NCBI GenBank assembly: GCA_963737545.1
Contig: CAVTTH010000006.1
Coordinates: 186,001 to 250,000, forward strand
DNA length: 64,000 bases
From: CAVTTH01 sp963737545
GTDB lineage: Bacteria; Verrucomicrobiota; Verrucomicrobiia; Chthoniobacterales; UBA10450
Direction of reading: 5' to 3'
The position numbers and the translations under genes are program-made. Positions within the stretch are counted from its first letter, which is position 1. The number at the start of each line of letters is the position of its first letter. Shown here piece after piece: positions 54,545 through 63,813 of the stretch. The notes beneath the pieces are model-generated. The model was not told the origin of the DNA and did no database searches. It saw only the letters and a program-made list of their open reading frames with translations.

Positions 54545-55434
54545 ACCGAAGGCGGGGGTTCCGCGAAGAGATCAAGCTGGCGGCGGTCTGACGACAACGC
54601 GGTTTCCTCCGAGGAGGGAAGCGGAAGCTCAAAGCCAAGGCGATGAGCCAGTCGCTGACATGTTTCCGGCGCGTAACCTTCGAAGTGGTTGCTCACGAAT
54701 GTCCAGACGCTGCGCGAATCAGCCAGATGCCGATCGATTTTGAGCGACCAGCTTTCGAGCGCCGCTTCCCGCTTCCAGAGAAGCTTGCCGTAACGATGGA
54801 TGCGCCCACCATCGCGATCGTATTTCGTCCCGTAATCGCCGAGCAATCGGAGATAAAGAAAATCAGTTGTCTTGGGCAGAAACTCGAAAGGCGCGAGATT
54901 GCGCTCGTTCAGGGGACTGGTATCGGCCCACACCCAGCAAATGCGATGTTTCTCAAGAAGCCGAATAACCTGCGGCCGATGCCAGCCCGGATGGCGAAAC
55001 TCGATGGCGAAGCGAAAATCTCGAGGAAGCTGCCGCAGAAAATTGCGGAGAGCTGATCTGCCGGCGGCGGGAGCGAACGAAGGGGGCAACTGAATGAGAA
55101 TGACATGGAGTTTCGAAGCGAGTGGTTCCATCGCACGGAGGAACGCGGTGAATTCTGTCGAACAATCCCGGAGGCGGCAGGCGTGGGTGATCTCTCGTGG
55201 CAGGCGGCAGGCAAAACGAAAATCGGCTGGAGTAATCTCGGCCCAGCGAAGCACCCTTTCCGGAGCAGGTGCGTGATAGAAGGTCGACTCGATCTCGACC
55301 GCGGGAAAATAGCGCGAATAGAATTCCAGCCATTGGGTCTCCGGCAAATCCGGCGGATAGAAAGCGCCGCGCCATTCTTCGAAACTCCAGGCGCAAACGC
55401 CGATGCGAATCTTTTGCTGATCGGTTAGATTCAA
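54541..55434 (-). CDS. DUF72 family protein (YecE-like)
   Basis: 297 residues from a TTG at 55434; no in-frame ATG or GTG precedes the domain. The DUF72 TIM-barrel shows in 'IRIGVCAWSFEEWRGAFYP', 'EIESTFYHAP', 'FRFACRLPREITHACRL', 'ILIQLPPSF', 'FAIEFRHPGWH' and 'TDFLYLRLLGDYG'. The C-terminus carries 'VWTFVSNHFEGYAPETC'. Function is unsettled in all family members. The stop codon overlaps that of serS by 3 bp in convergent orientation. Confidence 0.88.
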   Translation of the reverse strand: MNLTDQQKIRIGVCAWSFEEWRGAFYPPDLPETQWLEFYSRYFPAVEIESTFYHAPAPERVLRWAEITPADFRFACRLPREITHACRLRDCSTEFTAFLRAMEPLASKLHVILIQLPPSFAPAAGRSALRNFLRQLPRDFRFAIEFRHPGWHRPQVIRLLEKHRICWVWADTSPLNERNLAPFEFLPKTTDFLYLRLLGDYGTKYDRDGGRIHRYGKLLWKREAALESWSLKIDRHLADSRSVWTFVSNHFEGYAPETCQRLAHRLGFELPLPSSEETALSSDRRQLDLFAEPPPSV

Positions 55435-55567
55435 AGTTGCCGCGTGACCTTCGTTCAGTTTACTTGCGGTTGGTGGGATGGTCTCACCTTCATCCTACCC
55501 AGAGCAAGCGGGGACTACCGGGTGCCCTTGACGCAGTGAAGAAGGTTAATTACCCTGCCCCACCCCG

Positions 55568-56830
55568 ATGAACCATCGACTTAATTTTGTTGTTTTCTCC
55601 CTAATCGTCTGCTGCGTGCTGCCCGCGCCCAGCCCGGCTGCCGTTGTTTTTCAACCCGGTAAAAAAGCCAGGTTTCGCGCGCCGGGCGAAGAGGAAGTGA
55701 GCGGTACTGCGCACGAACTTTACGTTCAGGCGCAAGCCGCGGAAAGCCAGGGCGACACAAAGCATGCGATCAAGTTGTATCGCGCAATCCTGCGCAAGTA
55801 CGCTCACGATACCGTGGCACCGGATTCGGTTTACCGTTTGGCTCTCTGCTTCGAGCGAGTGCACGATTACTATAGAGCTGCGGGCGCTTACGCCAACCTG
55901 GCCGAGAAATATCCCAAGAGTCCCCGCTTTAACGAAGCGATCGAGTCGATGTTTCGTATCGGTGAGTCGTTTCTTAACGCCGGGAAAATCAAATTCCTTG
56001 GGATCAAAATAGACACCACGCTGGATCACGCGGTCAGCGTGTTTGCCAATATCGTTCGTCTGGCGCCCTACGAAAAGTATGCCGCCCGCGCTCAGTTCGA
56101 CATCGGGCTGGCCCGCGAAAAACAGGGGGCATCTGATCTTGCGGTCACGGCTTTTCAGTCCGTCATCGACAAGTATCCCGACGAGCCCGTGGCGGCGGAT
56201 GCGCAATATCAAATTGGCTATCTTTGGTTTGAGGCTGCGCGGCAGGGCACAAACGATCCCAAAGCCGCCGAACTGGCAAAGGTCGCGTTCGAGGATTTTC
56301 TGTTTCGATATCCAAAGAGCGAAAAGGCGCCACAGGCACGTGAGAATTTGCGATTGCTGGAACACAAACAAACGAGCGACTCCTTTGGCGTCGCGAAATT
56401 TTACGACAAGCGGAAGAATTATCGCGCCGCCGTCATTTATTATAATGATGTGATTCGACAGCAGCCCGGCTCACCCGAAGGGGATCAGGCGAAAAAGCGC
56501 ATCGGGCAATTGCGGGCAAAGGTGGGCGACGCTGCTCTTCAGCCGCCAGCGTTGACCGCGGCGACCGCGAAAAAGAAAGTCGGCACGCCATTCCAACCCC
56601 CTCAAGGCCAGGGAAGCAGTGCCCCGGCGATGAGGGCGTCGCCGAACGATATCGCGCCCCTTCCTCCGCCGGAATCGGACGTTTCCTTACCGCCTCCGGC
56701 ATCGCTAGCTCCCGACATGACTACGGCGCCGGCCATTTCGCCGACGCCTGAACCAAAAGCCACGCCCGAACCAACCGCGACGCCGGAGACCACGGCCACG
56801 CCCGATGCCACCGCCTCTCCGGCACCGTGA
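55568..56830 (+). CDS. bamD: BamD-like outer-membrane assembly TPR protein
   Basis: 420 residues. The signal peptide (MNHRLNFVVFSLIVCCVLPA) is followed by five or so TPR motifs in the YfiO arrangement ('GTAHELYVQAQAAESQGDTK', 'YPDEPVAADAQYQIGYLWF', 'YPKSEKAPQARENL'). A Pro/Ala/Thr-rich tail of about 90 residues at the C-terminus is absent from standard BamD. No canonical lipobox stands right after the signal helix; Cys15-Cys16 lie within it, so lipidation is uncertain. It would take part in beta-barrel insertion in the outer membrane. The stop overlaps the start of the LptE-like gene (GTGA). Confidence 0.8.
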   Translation: MNHRLNFVVFSLIVCCVLPAPSPAAVVFQPGKKARFRAPGEEEVSGTAHELYVQAQAAESQGDTKHAIKLYRAILRKYAHDTVAPDSVYRLALCFERVHDYYRAAGAYANLAEKYPKSPRFNEAIESMFRIGESFLNAGKIKFLGIKIDTTLDHAVSVFANIVRLAPYEKYAARAQFDIGLAREKQGASDLAVTAFQSVIDKYPDEPVAADAQYQIGYLWFEAARQGTNDPKAAELAKVAFEDFLFRYPKSEKAPQARENLRLLEHKQTSDSFGVAKFYDKRKNYRAAVIYYNDVIRQQPGSPEGDQAKKRIGQLRAKVGDAALQPPALTAATAKKKVGTPFQPPQGQGSSAPAMRASPNDIAPLPPPESDVSLPPPASLAPDMTTAPAISPTPEPKATPEPTATPETTATPDATASPAP

Positions 56831-57333
56831 AGAAGTTTTTCGCGGCAGTGTCAGTGAGCCTCTTGGTCGGCGGATGTGCCGGGTACCACATCGGACCGGT
56901 AAAGCCGGCTTATTTGCACGACGTGAGCTCGATCGCGATACCGACCTTCAAGAATGATACCTTGCTGCCGCGGATTGAAGCTCTGGTCACAGGGACTGTT
57001 ATCAATCAATTTCAACAGGATGGAACCTATCGCATCGCCAGTGTTGGAAATGCAGATGCCGTTCTCAAGGGCGACATTCTGCGGATTCTTCGCACTCCGT
57101 CGCGTTCCGTTCAGGGAAATGTGCTCGCCACGGAAGAGTTCATTTTGACCGTGACCGTTCGCTACACTCTTCTTGGGCAAGACGGAAAAGCGCTTGCCGG
57201 CCCGGCGGAGGTGAACGGAACGACTAGTTTCTTTGTCGAGTCGGATGTCACCACTGAGGAAAGGCAGGCGCTTCCCCTCGCGACCGAACAACTTGCCAAT
57301 CGTCTCGTTAGTCAATTGAGCGAGGGTTGGTGA
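56827..57333 (+). CDS. lptE: LptE-like LPS-assembly lipoprotein
   Basis: 168 residues from a GTG overlapping the bamD stop. The signal peptide ends in a lipobox VGGC followed by AGYHIGP, the typical start of this family, and the mature part (LHDVSSIAIPTFKNDTLLP, then 'LVTGTVINQFQQDGTYRI') matches LptE (RlpB)-type proteins that plug the LptD barrel. No lptD is in the window. A TPR gene follows after 6 nt. Confidence 0.85.
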   Translation: MKKFFAAVSVSLLVGGCAGYHIGPVKPAYLHDVSSIAIPTFKNDTLLPRIEALVTGTVINQFQQDGTYRIASVGNADAVLKGDILRILRTPSRSVQGNVLATEEFILTVTVRYTLLGQDGKALAGPAEVNGTTSFFVESDVTTEERQALPLATEQLANRLVSQLSEGW

Positions 57334-57339
57334 TGGAGA

Positions 57340-58218
57340 ATGAAAGGCGACGCAAAGCTGTGGCAGATTCTCAGCGACAAGCTGGAGATGTTACGGGCGA
57401 CGGCGCAACTGCCGGAAGCGACTCGCGTTGCTAAAGCGACCGTCGAACTGGCGCAGCGCGCTTTTCCGGCCGGCGCTCCCGAAATCGCGCTGAGCTTGGA
57501 AAGATTGGGGCAATTGCGGGATCAACAAGGCGACCGCGCGGGCGCAAAGCCTCTGCTGGTTAAGGCGCATGCCCTTTTCGAGGCCGCAGTCACACCCGAC
57601 CCGCGCATACTTTATCGTTCCGCCCGTCGGCTGGCCTATCTTTGCGATAACCTTGGCCAGGACGAAGAAGCCATCGGATATTACGAGAAGGCCATTCAGG
57701 CCGGCGGCCAATTGACGGATCTGTCGCACTCCGATCTGGGAACGATGCTGAACAACGTTGCACTTATTTATCGGAAGTCCGGTCGCCAAAAAGCAGCGGA
57801 ACCTTACTATCAGCACGCCTTGCATATTTACGAAAAACAGCTCGGCCCAGTTCACGCCGATGTTGCCTCCGTCCTGAATAATCTCGGGGTTTTTTATACG
57901 AACGAACGTCGTTTCGATGAGGCGGAGAAGACGCACCTCCGGGCGCTCGCGATTCGGGAGAAGGTCCATCCGGGCGGTCATGCCGACATTGCCCAATCGA
58001 AATGCAATCTGGCCGTAGTCTTTCACTCGCGCGGCGACTTCGAGCGGGCGGACGAACTTTATCGCGAATCGCTCAAGAGTTGGGAAGCGCTCGGCGAGAA
58101 ACCATCGAAGGATTACGAGATCGCAGCCTCGAATTACGCCGATCTTCTCCGCTCACTCGGAAAAGCGCGCAAGGCGCACGCGCTCGAAGAGCGCGCCCGA
58201 AAGAAACGCCGCGGCTAA
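57340..58218 (+). CDS. TPR-repeat protein (kinesin-light-chain-like repeats)
   Basis: 292 residues built almost wholly of TPR units of the 42-residue type: 'GTMLNNVALIYRKSGRQKAA', 'SVLNNLGVFYTNERRFDEAE', 'AQSKCNLAVVFHSRGDFERA'. There is no signal peptide, so it is likely cytosolic. It begins 6 nt after the LptE-like gene with a GGAGA site and is the third gene of that operon. The partner protein is unknown. Confidence 0.85.
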   Translation: MKGDAKLWQILSDKLEMLRATAQLPEATRVAKATVELAQRAFPAGAPEIALSLERLGQLRDQQGDRAGAKPLLVKAHALFEAAVTPDPRILYRSARRLAYLCDNLGQDEEAIGYYEKAIQAGGQLTDLSHSDLGTMLNNVALIYRKSGRQKAAEPYYQHALHIYEKQLGPVHADVASVLNNLGVFYTNERRFDEAEKTHLRALAIREKVHPGGHADIAQSKCNLAVVFHSRGDFERADELYRESLKSWEALGEKPSKDYEIAASNYADLLRSLGKARKAHALEERARKKRRG

Positions 58219-58293
58219 ATCAATTGCCGAAGAGCGGGGTTTGTCCTTGCGTGCCACGGCGGCTGGGGCAATTTAGCGATCCTTCCAAGATAC

Positions 58294-58374
58294 GCTCACG
58301 TGGCGGAATGGCAGACGCGTACGGCTCAGGACCGTATGGGGAAACCCGTGGAGGTTCAACTCCTCTCGTGAGCA
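58294..58374 (+). tRNA. tRNA-Leu (anticodon CAG)
   Basis: Acceptor GCTCACG pairs with CGTGAGC, followed by discriminator A. The D-arm includes GGCGGAATGGCAGACGC. The anticodon stem TACGG/CCGTA carries loop CTCAGGA (CAG). A class II long variable arm (TGGGGAAACCCGT) and T-arm GGAGGTTCAACTCCTC complete the fold. CCA is not encoded. Confidence 0.95.
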
Positions 58375-58405
58375 CTCGTTAGCCCACAAGTGTCGCTCCC
58401 GAATT

Positions 58406-60644
58406 TCAGGGAGCAGCGAGATTGTAGCCGGTGGGCAGTGTTGGACCATACGCGCTCCCGGTGTGCGTCGGACCGTTCAGATACCAAATCGCTGTTCGTC
58501 GCGTAGTCGCTTCGAACAAAACATAGTCTGGTTTTCCGTCGGCGTTGAAATCGATCGCGCCGGCGAGGGTCCATCCGGAAGGGAGAGTGGGACCATTCAC
58601 GCTGGTCGCAAAAACTGCATCATCTAGATACCAAATTGCCGTCTGGTGTGTACTGGAATTACTAAGTAGGAAGTCGGGCTTGCCGTTGCTGTCGAGATCC
58701 ACCGCGTCGTTCAATGTCCACCCGGCTGGAAGGGTTGGACCGTACACGCCTCCGAAAAACTGCACGGAACTATTGAGCAACCAAACCGCCGTCCGGCGCG
58801 TGCTTGCGTTGAACAAGACATAATCTGGTTGTCCATCGTAGAAATTGAAGTTCGTCGCCGCGATTAAGATCCAGCCAACTGGAAGTGTCGGACCGTAAAC
58901 GCCTCTTAGAAACGTAACATTATGATTGAGAAACCAGATCGCCGTCCGGCGCGTGCTCGTATTAAACAGCACGTAATCAGGCTGGCCGTCGAGATTCATA
59001 TCGGAGACACAGGCCACGATCCAATCCGGCGGTAGACTTGGTCCATAAAGACCGCTCACATGTGTGGTCCCGTGCAAGTTCCAGACAGCGGTCTTTTGAG
59101 TGCCAGAATTGCAGAGCAGGTAATCGGTGAAACTGTCGTCGTTGAAATCTCCTCGAACAGCTATGCTGCCGGCCTCAAACGCACCGATGTCGCTTCCGTC
59201 ACCGCCAGTGGCGTTAGGAGTATAGGAGATATCGACCGGTCTTGCTAATCCGCGCTGGTCGGTCGTGACACCAAGGCTCTTGCCTTTGTCCAGCGCCGGA
59301 CTGCCGGGAAGCAAAGCCATCGTTGCAGTAGGACCACCGTTGTCCTGCAACGGGCCAAGCTGGGCATTTGTATAGGTCTGGTCCCCGATTGCGGTAAGAA
59401 AGCTAACTGGGGGGTACCAATTACCTCCAATGTCGTTACATAGATTGTAGCCCTGCGACGTCGTAGTCGCATCCAAACCATAATCATAGAGATTGCTGTG
59501 GTTGCCTTGAAGGATGTTGTTATCCAAATATACAAATGCGCCAACAACATCAGCCCTCTGGGTACGATCCGGAATTGACGGAGCGCTATCTCGCAAAAAG
59601 CGGCTCAATTGGCGATTCTGCAAGCCCGGGATTAGATCGCCGCCCACATTGAAGATGCACTCTCCATTGTAATCAGTGTAGTTGCCGCTCAGCGTGCAGT
59701 GGCTCATCGTCAACGTCGCGGTATTTTGATATTCGGTGTTGTAGATTCCAGCGCCACCGTGACCAGGCGTAATTGGCGCTCAACGTACAATTACGCACTG
59801 TCATCGTCCCGGGGGAGCCATAGCCGAGATTTTCGATGCCGCCGCCCCATCGAGGCATATTATCGGTAAATGTGCAGTTAGTTATCGTAGCGACGTGCCG
59901 CTGTTAAGGATACCAGCGCCATAATCCGCAGGTTGCCGTCTAGCCTCGTATTGCTTGCAACGAGTTGACTGCCTGTAAAGCTCTCTATTCCTCCGCCAGA
60001 GTCGGCATAATTTCCACTTAGAGTGCAATCTCTAATCGTGAGACTGCCGGCATAGTTACAGATGCCACCACCTTCGAAATCGCCGTAACCTTCAGGATCG
60101 TAGCTCGCGCAAACGTTGTCGCGGATAATGCAATTATTCACGGTCAACGTGCCATGCAAATTCAGAATGCCGCCGCCAAGGCCTTGGGGAAAAACAACAT
60201 GATAAGAGCCGTCGCTGTGACCGTTAGTGATTGCGACGCCGGAAATGCTAACGGTAGGGCCATTATCAGTGTCATTGTTAACAAAGAAAATACGAAACGT
60301 TCCATCGTGCGCGTTACTTCAAGCAGGCTGGCGCCCGGGCCTTCCAACGTGATGTCGGTACTGAGGGTAGGAAGAGCAGTGGTCAGGCCAATGACCCCGG
60401 TCACGCCAGCGGCGAAGACGATTGTATCGGGGCCGGGATGATTCGTTTCATCGTTGGCCGCATTGATGGCCTCGCGCAGGCTGCAATCCACACCGGAGTC
60501 GCAGACGCCATTGGTATCCGCTGTCTTGGTGACCCTAAAGGCCGCAGCTCGAGAGCTGCAGGGTGCGAAGCCGAATCCAACGAGAAATAGGCCGGCGGCT
60601 AGCGTCGACATCCGACGGGCAATGAGATTCTTGTTGAGGAACAT
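58406..60644 (-). pseudogene. Secreted beta-helix protein with C-terminal five-repeat block, several frameshifts
   Basis: The N-terminus at 60644 has a signal-like segment (MSTLAAGLFLVGFGFAPCSS) and then the 'DCSLREAINAAND' start of a right-handed parallel beta-helix. 'LTVNNCIIRDN', 'LTIRDCTLSGNYADSGGGI', 'MTVRNCTLSANYA' and 'MSHCTLSGNY' are helix turns, but they lie in different frames, with breaks near 60285, 59935, 59890 and 59765. From about 59713 to the stop the frame is intact and ends in five repeats of about 49 residues shared with the next protein. Without the breaks it would be an extracellular, surface-attached protein of about 745 residues. Confidence 0.7.
58409..59150 (-). repeat. 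Five tandem repeats of ~49 codons, copy 1
   Basis: Each unit reads approximately D-N-DGKPDYVLFN-TRRTAIWYLN, then GVYGPTLPAGW. The last unit ends TGYNLAAP. Nearly the same array lies in the neighbouring gene, with matching unit order, so the arrays were duplicated as a whole. Confidence 0.85.
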
Positions 60645-60744
60645 TCGGCCTTCCTATGCAATCAGAAAATCAAATGAGATGCAACTCTCCGTAGCGGACG
60701 TTGCTCCGGATCGAGCAACGAGCCTTACTCTAGCCCCCGCGAAT

Positions 60745-63700
60745 TTAGGGGGCCGCGAGATTGTAGCCGGCAGACAGTGTTGGACCATACACGCCGTTAA
60801 CAAAGGAGGCACCATTCATGTGCCAAATCGCCGTCCGCCGTGTGCTCAATTGACAAATCAGGTAGTCGGGCTTGGCGTCGCCATTAAAATCGGCAGCGCC
60901 CTGAAGTGTCCAGCTAGAAGGCAGAGTAGGTCCAAGGACGCCACTAGTGTAGGCATTGCCGTTCATATACCAAACAGCGGTCTGGCTGGTACCAACATTA
61001 ACTAATAGAAAATCAAGTTTAGTGTCGCCGTTAAAATCCACGACCTTGCATAGTTTCCATCCAGAAGGAAGCGTTGGGCCATACACGGCCCCGATGAGGG
61101 CGGGACCGTTGAGATACCAGATCGCCGTTTGCCGCGTGGTTGCATTGAACAGCACATAGTCTGGATGACCATCGCGGTTGATGTCCCTGCCCGCGATCAG
61201 CGCCCAGCCCGCAGGTGGTGTCGGACCGTAAGTGCCGCTTAGATACGTGGTATTATTAAGATACCAGATCGCCGTTCTTCGCGTGGCTGCGTTATAGAGC
61301 AGGTAATCCGGCTTGCCGTCGAGATTCACATCCGCCAGGCAGGCAACCACCCAGCCCGCCGGCAACGTTGGTCCATAGCCGCTGCCAAGGAACACGTTGT
61401 CTTGCAAATCCCAGACAGCCGTCCTTTGCGTGCTGGGATTAGAGAGCAGGTAGTCCACAAAACCATCGCCGTTGAAATCCTCTACCGGAGGAATCTGCGG
61501 CGAATAAATCAAACCCACCACCTCGTGCTGCGTCGAGCTGAAAACGCGATCCTGGCCGTCAGTCGCAACATAGCGGCCGAAGCCGCTCCCGATGGCTGGA
61601 CTTTGCCAGTGCACGTTGCTGTAAAATGGGGGAGGACGCAGCTTCAGAACACCCCCGCCGCCGGTCCAGAGCGAGCCATTCGAAGACACATTAATACCGT
61701 CAAGGCCCGCGGTGTCCAGCTGAAGGGTGAGCGTCTCAGTGTAGCTGTCGTTAGCATATTGCAGAAAGTGTCCCATGCCCACGCTATCGCTTCCGATTAG
61801 GCCAGCCGGGTTCGGGCGGCTGCTCAGCAGTCTGAAACCGGTGCTTTGCCGGAGATTACGCAATTGCCGGGTCGGGCCATCAAAGGTGTAGAGGTCGTCG
61901 TTGTTGACCACCGCTGCGATCTCCTTGCTGCCGTTGCCATCGAGGTCTTGCACAACCAAGCCCGTGACCGCACTAAACCCGCTCGCCAGATTGACCGATC
62001 GCCACGGATTGACGCCCGAGGGATAATCGTAAATGTAAACGTAAACACCCGGCGAGCCCGAGCTTACCACGCTATTTCCTGCAATGATTTCGGGGGTTCC
62101 GTTGCCGTCGAGATCCGCCACCTCGACAAAGCTGAAGGGCGAACCGACGGGATGCGTTGTGTTGGTCCACTTGAGCGCAAACGTATTGGACGAATCAAAA
62201 GCATAAATCGCGACTGCACCATCGGCCAAAGTATCGGTTGCAATCACGATTTCCTTCCTCCCGTTGCCCTCCAAGTCGCGTAGTTTCAGATCATGCAGTC
62301 CAGTCAGGGACAAGCTATCAAGCACGGGCGGCGAGATCCCGCGCAGCCTCAGTGTGGCAAGATCGAAAACAAGAATGCGCCCGCTGTCATAGCCTGAGTT
62401 GGATGAGGCAGAGCAAATCACCAGTTCGGGCTGTCCGTCGCCATCGACGTCGCCGATTACTGGCCCAAGAAAAGGGCCTCCCAGATCCAGGCTCTGCCAC
62501 TTGATGGCGTGTGATCCGATTGTGCTCGCCACGTACAGATGGTCAGGGCCCGTGTCACTCCAGCCAGCGCCCCAGATGAGATCGACAACGCCGTCGCCAT
62601 CGACGTCACCCACGGCCACGTTGGTGATGCCATGGTCCGGATTAGTTTCTTCCCACTTTTCTGCCTGTGTGATGAGGTCGTGCACATACACAGCGCCCCA
62701 TTGGCCATCGCCGATGATCACCTCGGGCGTGCCGTCGTTATCCACATCGGCCACCTGAATGGCATCGATGTCGTGCGACGTTTTGATCGACCAGCGCGGA
62801 AGCTGCCGGGCAACGTCGTAAGCATAAACAAACTGCCACGACTCCGCCGCCACCAGTTGCTGGTAGTTCTCTCCTGGAAATGGTGCGAGCCTCAGGTGGA
62901 CTCCGAAGCCACCGTTGCGGGTCCACTGAACGGTGTGCGTGCCCGCATCCACCACATTGCCGCTGGTCGTCGCGATCTCGAGCGCCGCATCGTTGTCCAT
63001 TTGCCCTGCAACCACGTCAGAGCCGCCTACGCCCGCAACGGACCAGAGGAGGTTGCCGTAACCGTCGGCAACGAAGAGATCGTTCGCGGTCGTAACGATC
63101 CATTCCGCGTGTCCGTCGCCATCCAGATCAGTCAGACTAAGTCCTTCGAAGCCAGAGACCCCAGTATCTACGTAACCGAGTTCCGCCTTTGTCGCGAAGT
63201 CGTAAACGTAAATGCGTCCGTTATCCAGCATGACAACAATTTCCAGATTGGAGTCCCCCAAGATATTGGCGATCTCGATTCGCTTGATCCTCGTCGAATA
63301 GTCCTCGGCAAGGATCGGACTGACAAAGACCTGATCGTAGTTGCCGGTCGCTGGGTTGAACCGTATCGATTGCCAGAAATCGTCACCGCCGAAGTTGCTT
63401 TTCGAGTTGCCGCCAATCAGAATTTCCGGCGGGCCTCCTCCCAGCGGAGCCGGACCCAAAACGATATTGCTCGCCCCGATACCCGAGCCAAAGATCGCAT
63501 ACTGCCAGAATTGCGTCGACACGCTCGCGGTCGTCGCATTCACAAATCTGGCGGTACCGGCCGCCCACGCTTTGACGGTCCCCGCTACTGGGCGCGCGAG
63601 AGTGCCCGGAAGGGGACTCATCGCGGCAAGACTATCCCGACTGTAGTTGATATGCTGGCCCTTGGCGTCAAGCACTGGTGCGCCGGCGATATTGGTGGGC

Positions 63701-63813
63701 GATTGCCGACGATCTGCGGCGGCCGCCAGAGACGAGCCACAGGTTAGGACAACGAGCGCGACCGGAGTCAGAGGACGAAGGAAACGATAAAGTGGGTAGC
63801 GAAAACTTCTCAT
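60745..63813 (-). CDS. Large secreted FG-GAP/VCBS-repeat protein
   Basis: 1022 residues. A signal peptide (about 1-30, ending SLAAAAD) precedes an integrin-like beta-propeller of repeated 'DVDGDGQPELV' or 'DLDGDGHAEWIV' calcium-type loops (about 100-770). The block of five 49-residue repeats with 'DFNGDGFVDYLLSNPST' and 'ADVNLDGKPDYLLYN' motifs occupies about 776-1022 and ends LSAGYNLAAP. The protein has no obvious enzyme domain or sortase motif. A role in adhesion or carbohydrate binding is inference. It is the only fully intact reading frame of this pair, and its start is 187 nt from the right end of the window. Confidence 0.88.
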   Translation of the reverse strand: MRSFRYPLYRFLRPLTPVALVVLTCGSSLAAAADRRQSPTNIAGAPVLDAKGQHINYSRDSLAAMSPLPGTLARPVAGTVKAWAAGTARFVNATTASVSTQFWQYAIFGSGIGASNIVLGPAPLGGGPPEILIGGNSKSNFGGDDFWQSIRFNPATGNYDQVFVSPILAEDYSTRIKRIEIANILGDSNLEIVVMLDNGRIYVYDFATKAELGYVDTGVSGFEGLSLTDLDGDGHAEWIVTTANDLFVADGYGNLLWSVAGVGGSDVVAGQMDNDAALEIATTSGNVVDAGTHTVQWTRNGGFGVHLRLAPFPGENYQQLVAAESWQFVYAYDVARQLPRWSIKTSHDIDAIQVADVDNDGTPEVIIGDGQWGAVYVHDLITQAEKWEETNPDHGITNVAVGDVDGDGVVDLIWGAGWSDTGPDHLYVASTIGSHAIKWQSLDLGGPFLGPVIGDVDGDGQPELVICSASSNSGYDSGRILVFDLATLRLRGISPPVLDSLSLTGLHDLKLRDLEGNGRKEIVIATDTLADGAVAIYAFDSSNTFALKWTNTTHPVGSPFSFVEVADLDGNGTPEIIAGNSVVSSGSPGVYVYIYDYPSGVNPWRSVNLASGFSAVTGLVVQDLDGNGSKEIAAVVNNDDLYTFDGPTRQLRNLRQSTGFRLLSSRPNPAGLIGSDSVGMGHFLQYANDSYTETLTLQLDTAGLDGINVSSNGSLWTGGGGVLKLRPPPFYSNVHWQSPAIGSGFGRYVATDGQDRVFSSTQHEVVGLIYSPQIPPVEDFNGDGFVDYLLSNPSTQRTAVWDLQDNVFLGSGYGPTLPAGWVVACLADVNLDGKPDYLLYNAATRRTAIWYLNNTTYLSGTYGPTPPAGWALIAGRDINRDGHPDYVLFNATTRQTAIWYLNGPALIGAVYGPTLPSGWKLCKVVDFNGDTKLDFLLVNVGTSQTAVWYMNGNAYTSGVLGPTLPSSWTLQGAADFNGDAKPDYLICQLSTRRTAIWHMNGASFVNGVYGPTLSAGYNLAAP
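60748..61488 (-). repeat. Five tandem repeats of ~49 codons, copy 2
   Basis: Same unit as copy 1 (DxNxDGxPDYxLxN, then TRRTAIWYLN, then YGPTLPAGW), five in a row at the end of the FG-GAP protein. Unit 4 lacks the Gly of the DG pair (DFNGDTKLDFLL). The two blocks are about 1.6 kb apart and in direct orientation. Confidence 0.85.

Noticed and set aside
62539..63747. 402-codon plus-strand frame opposite the FG-GAP protein
   Set aside because: Antisense to a clearly real secreted protein with signal peptide and repeats; the composition is that of a shadow frame.
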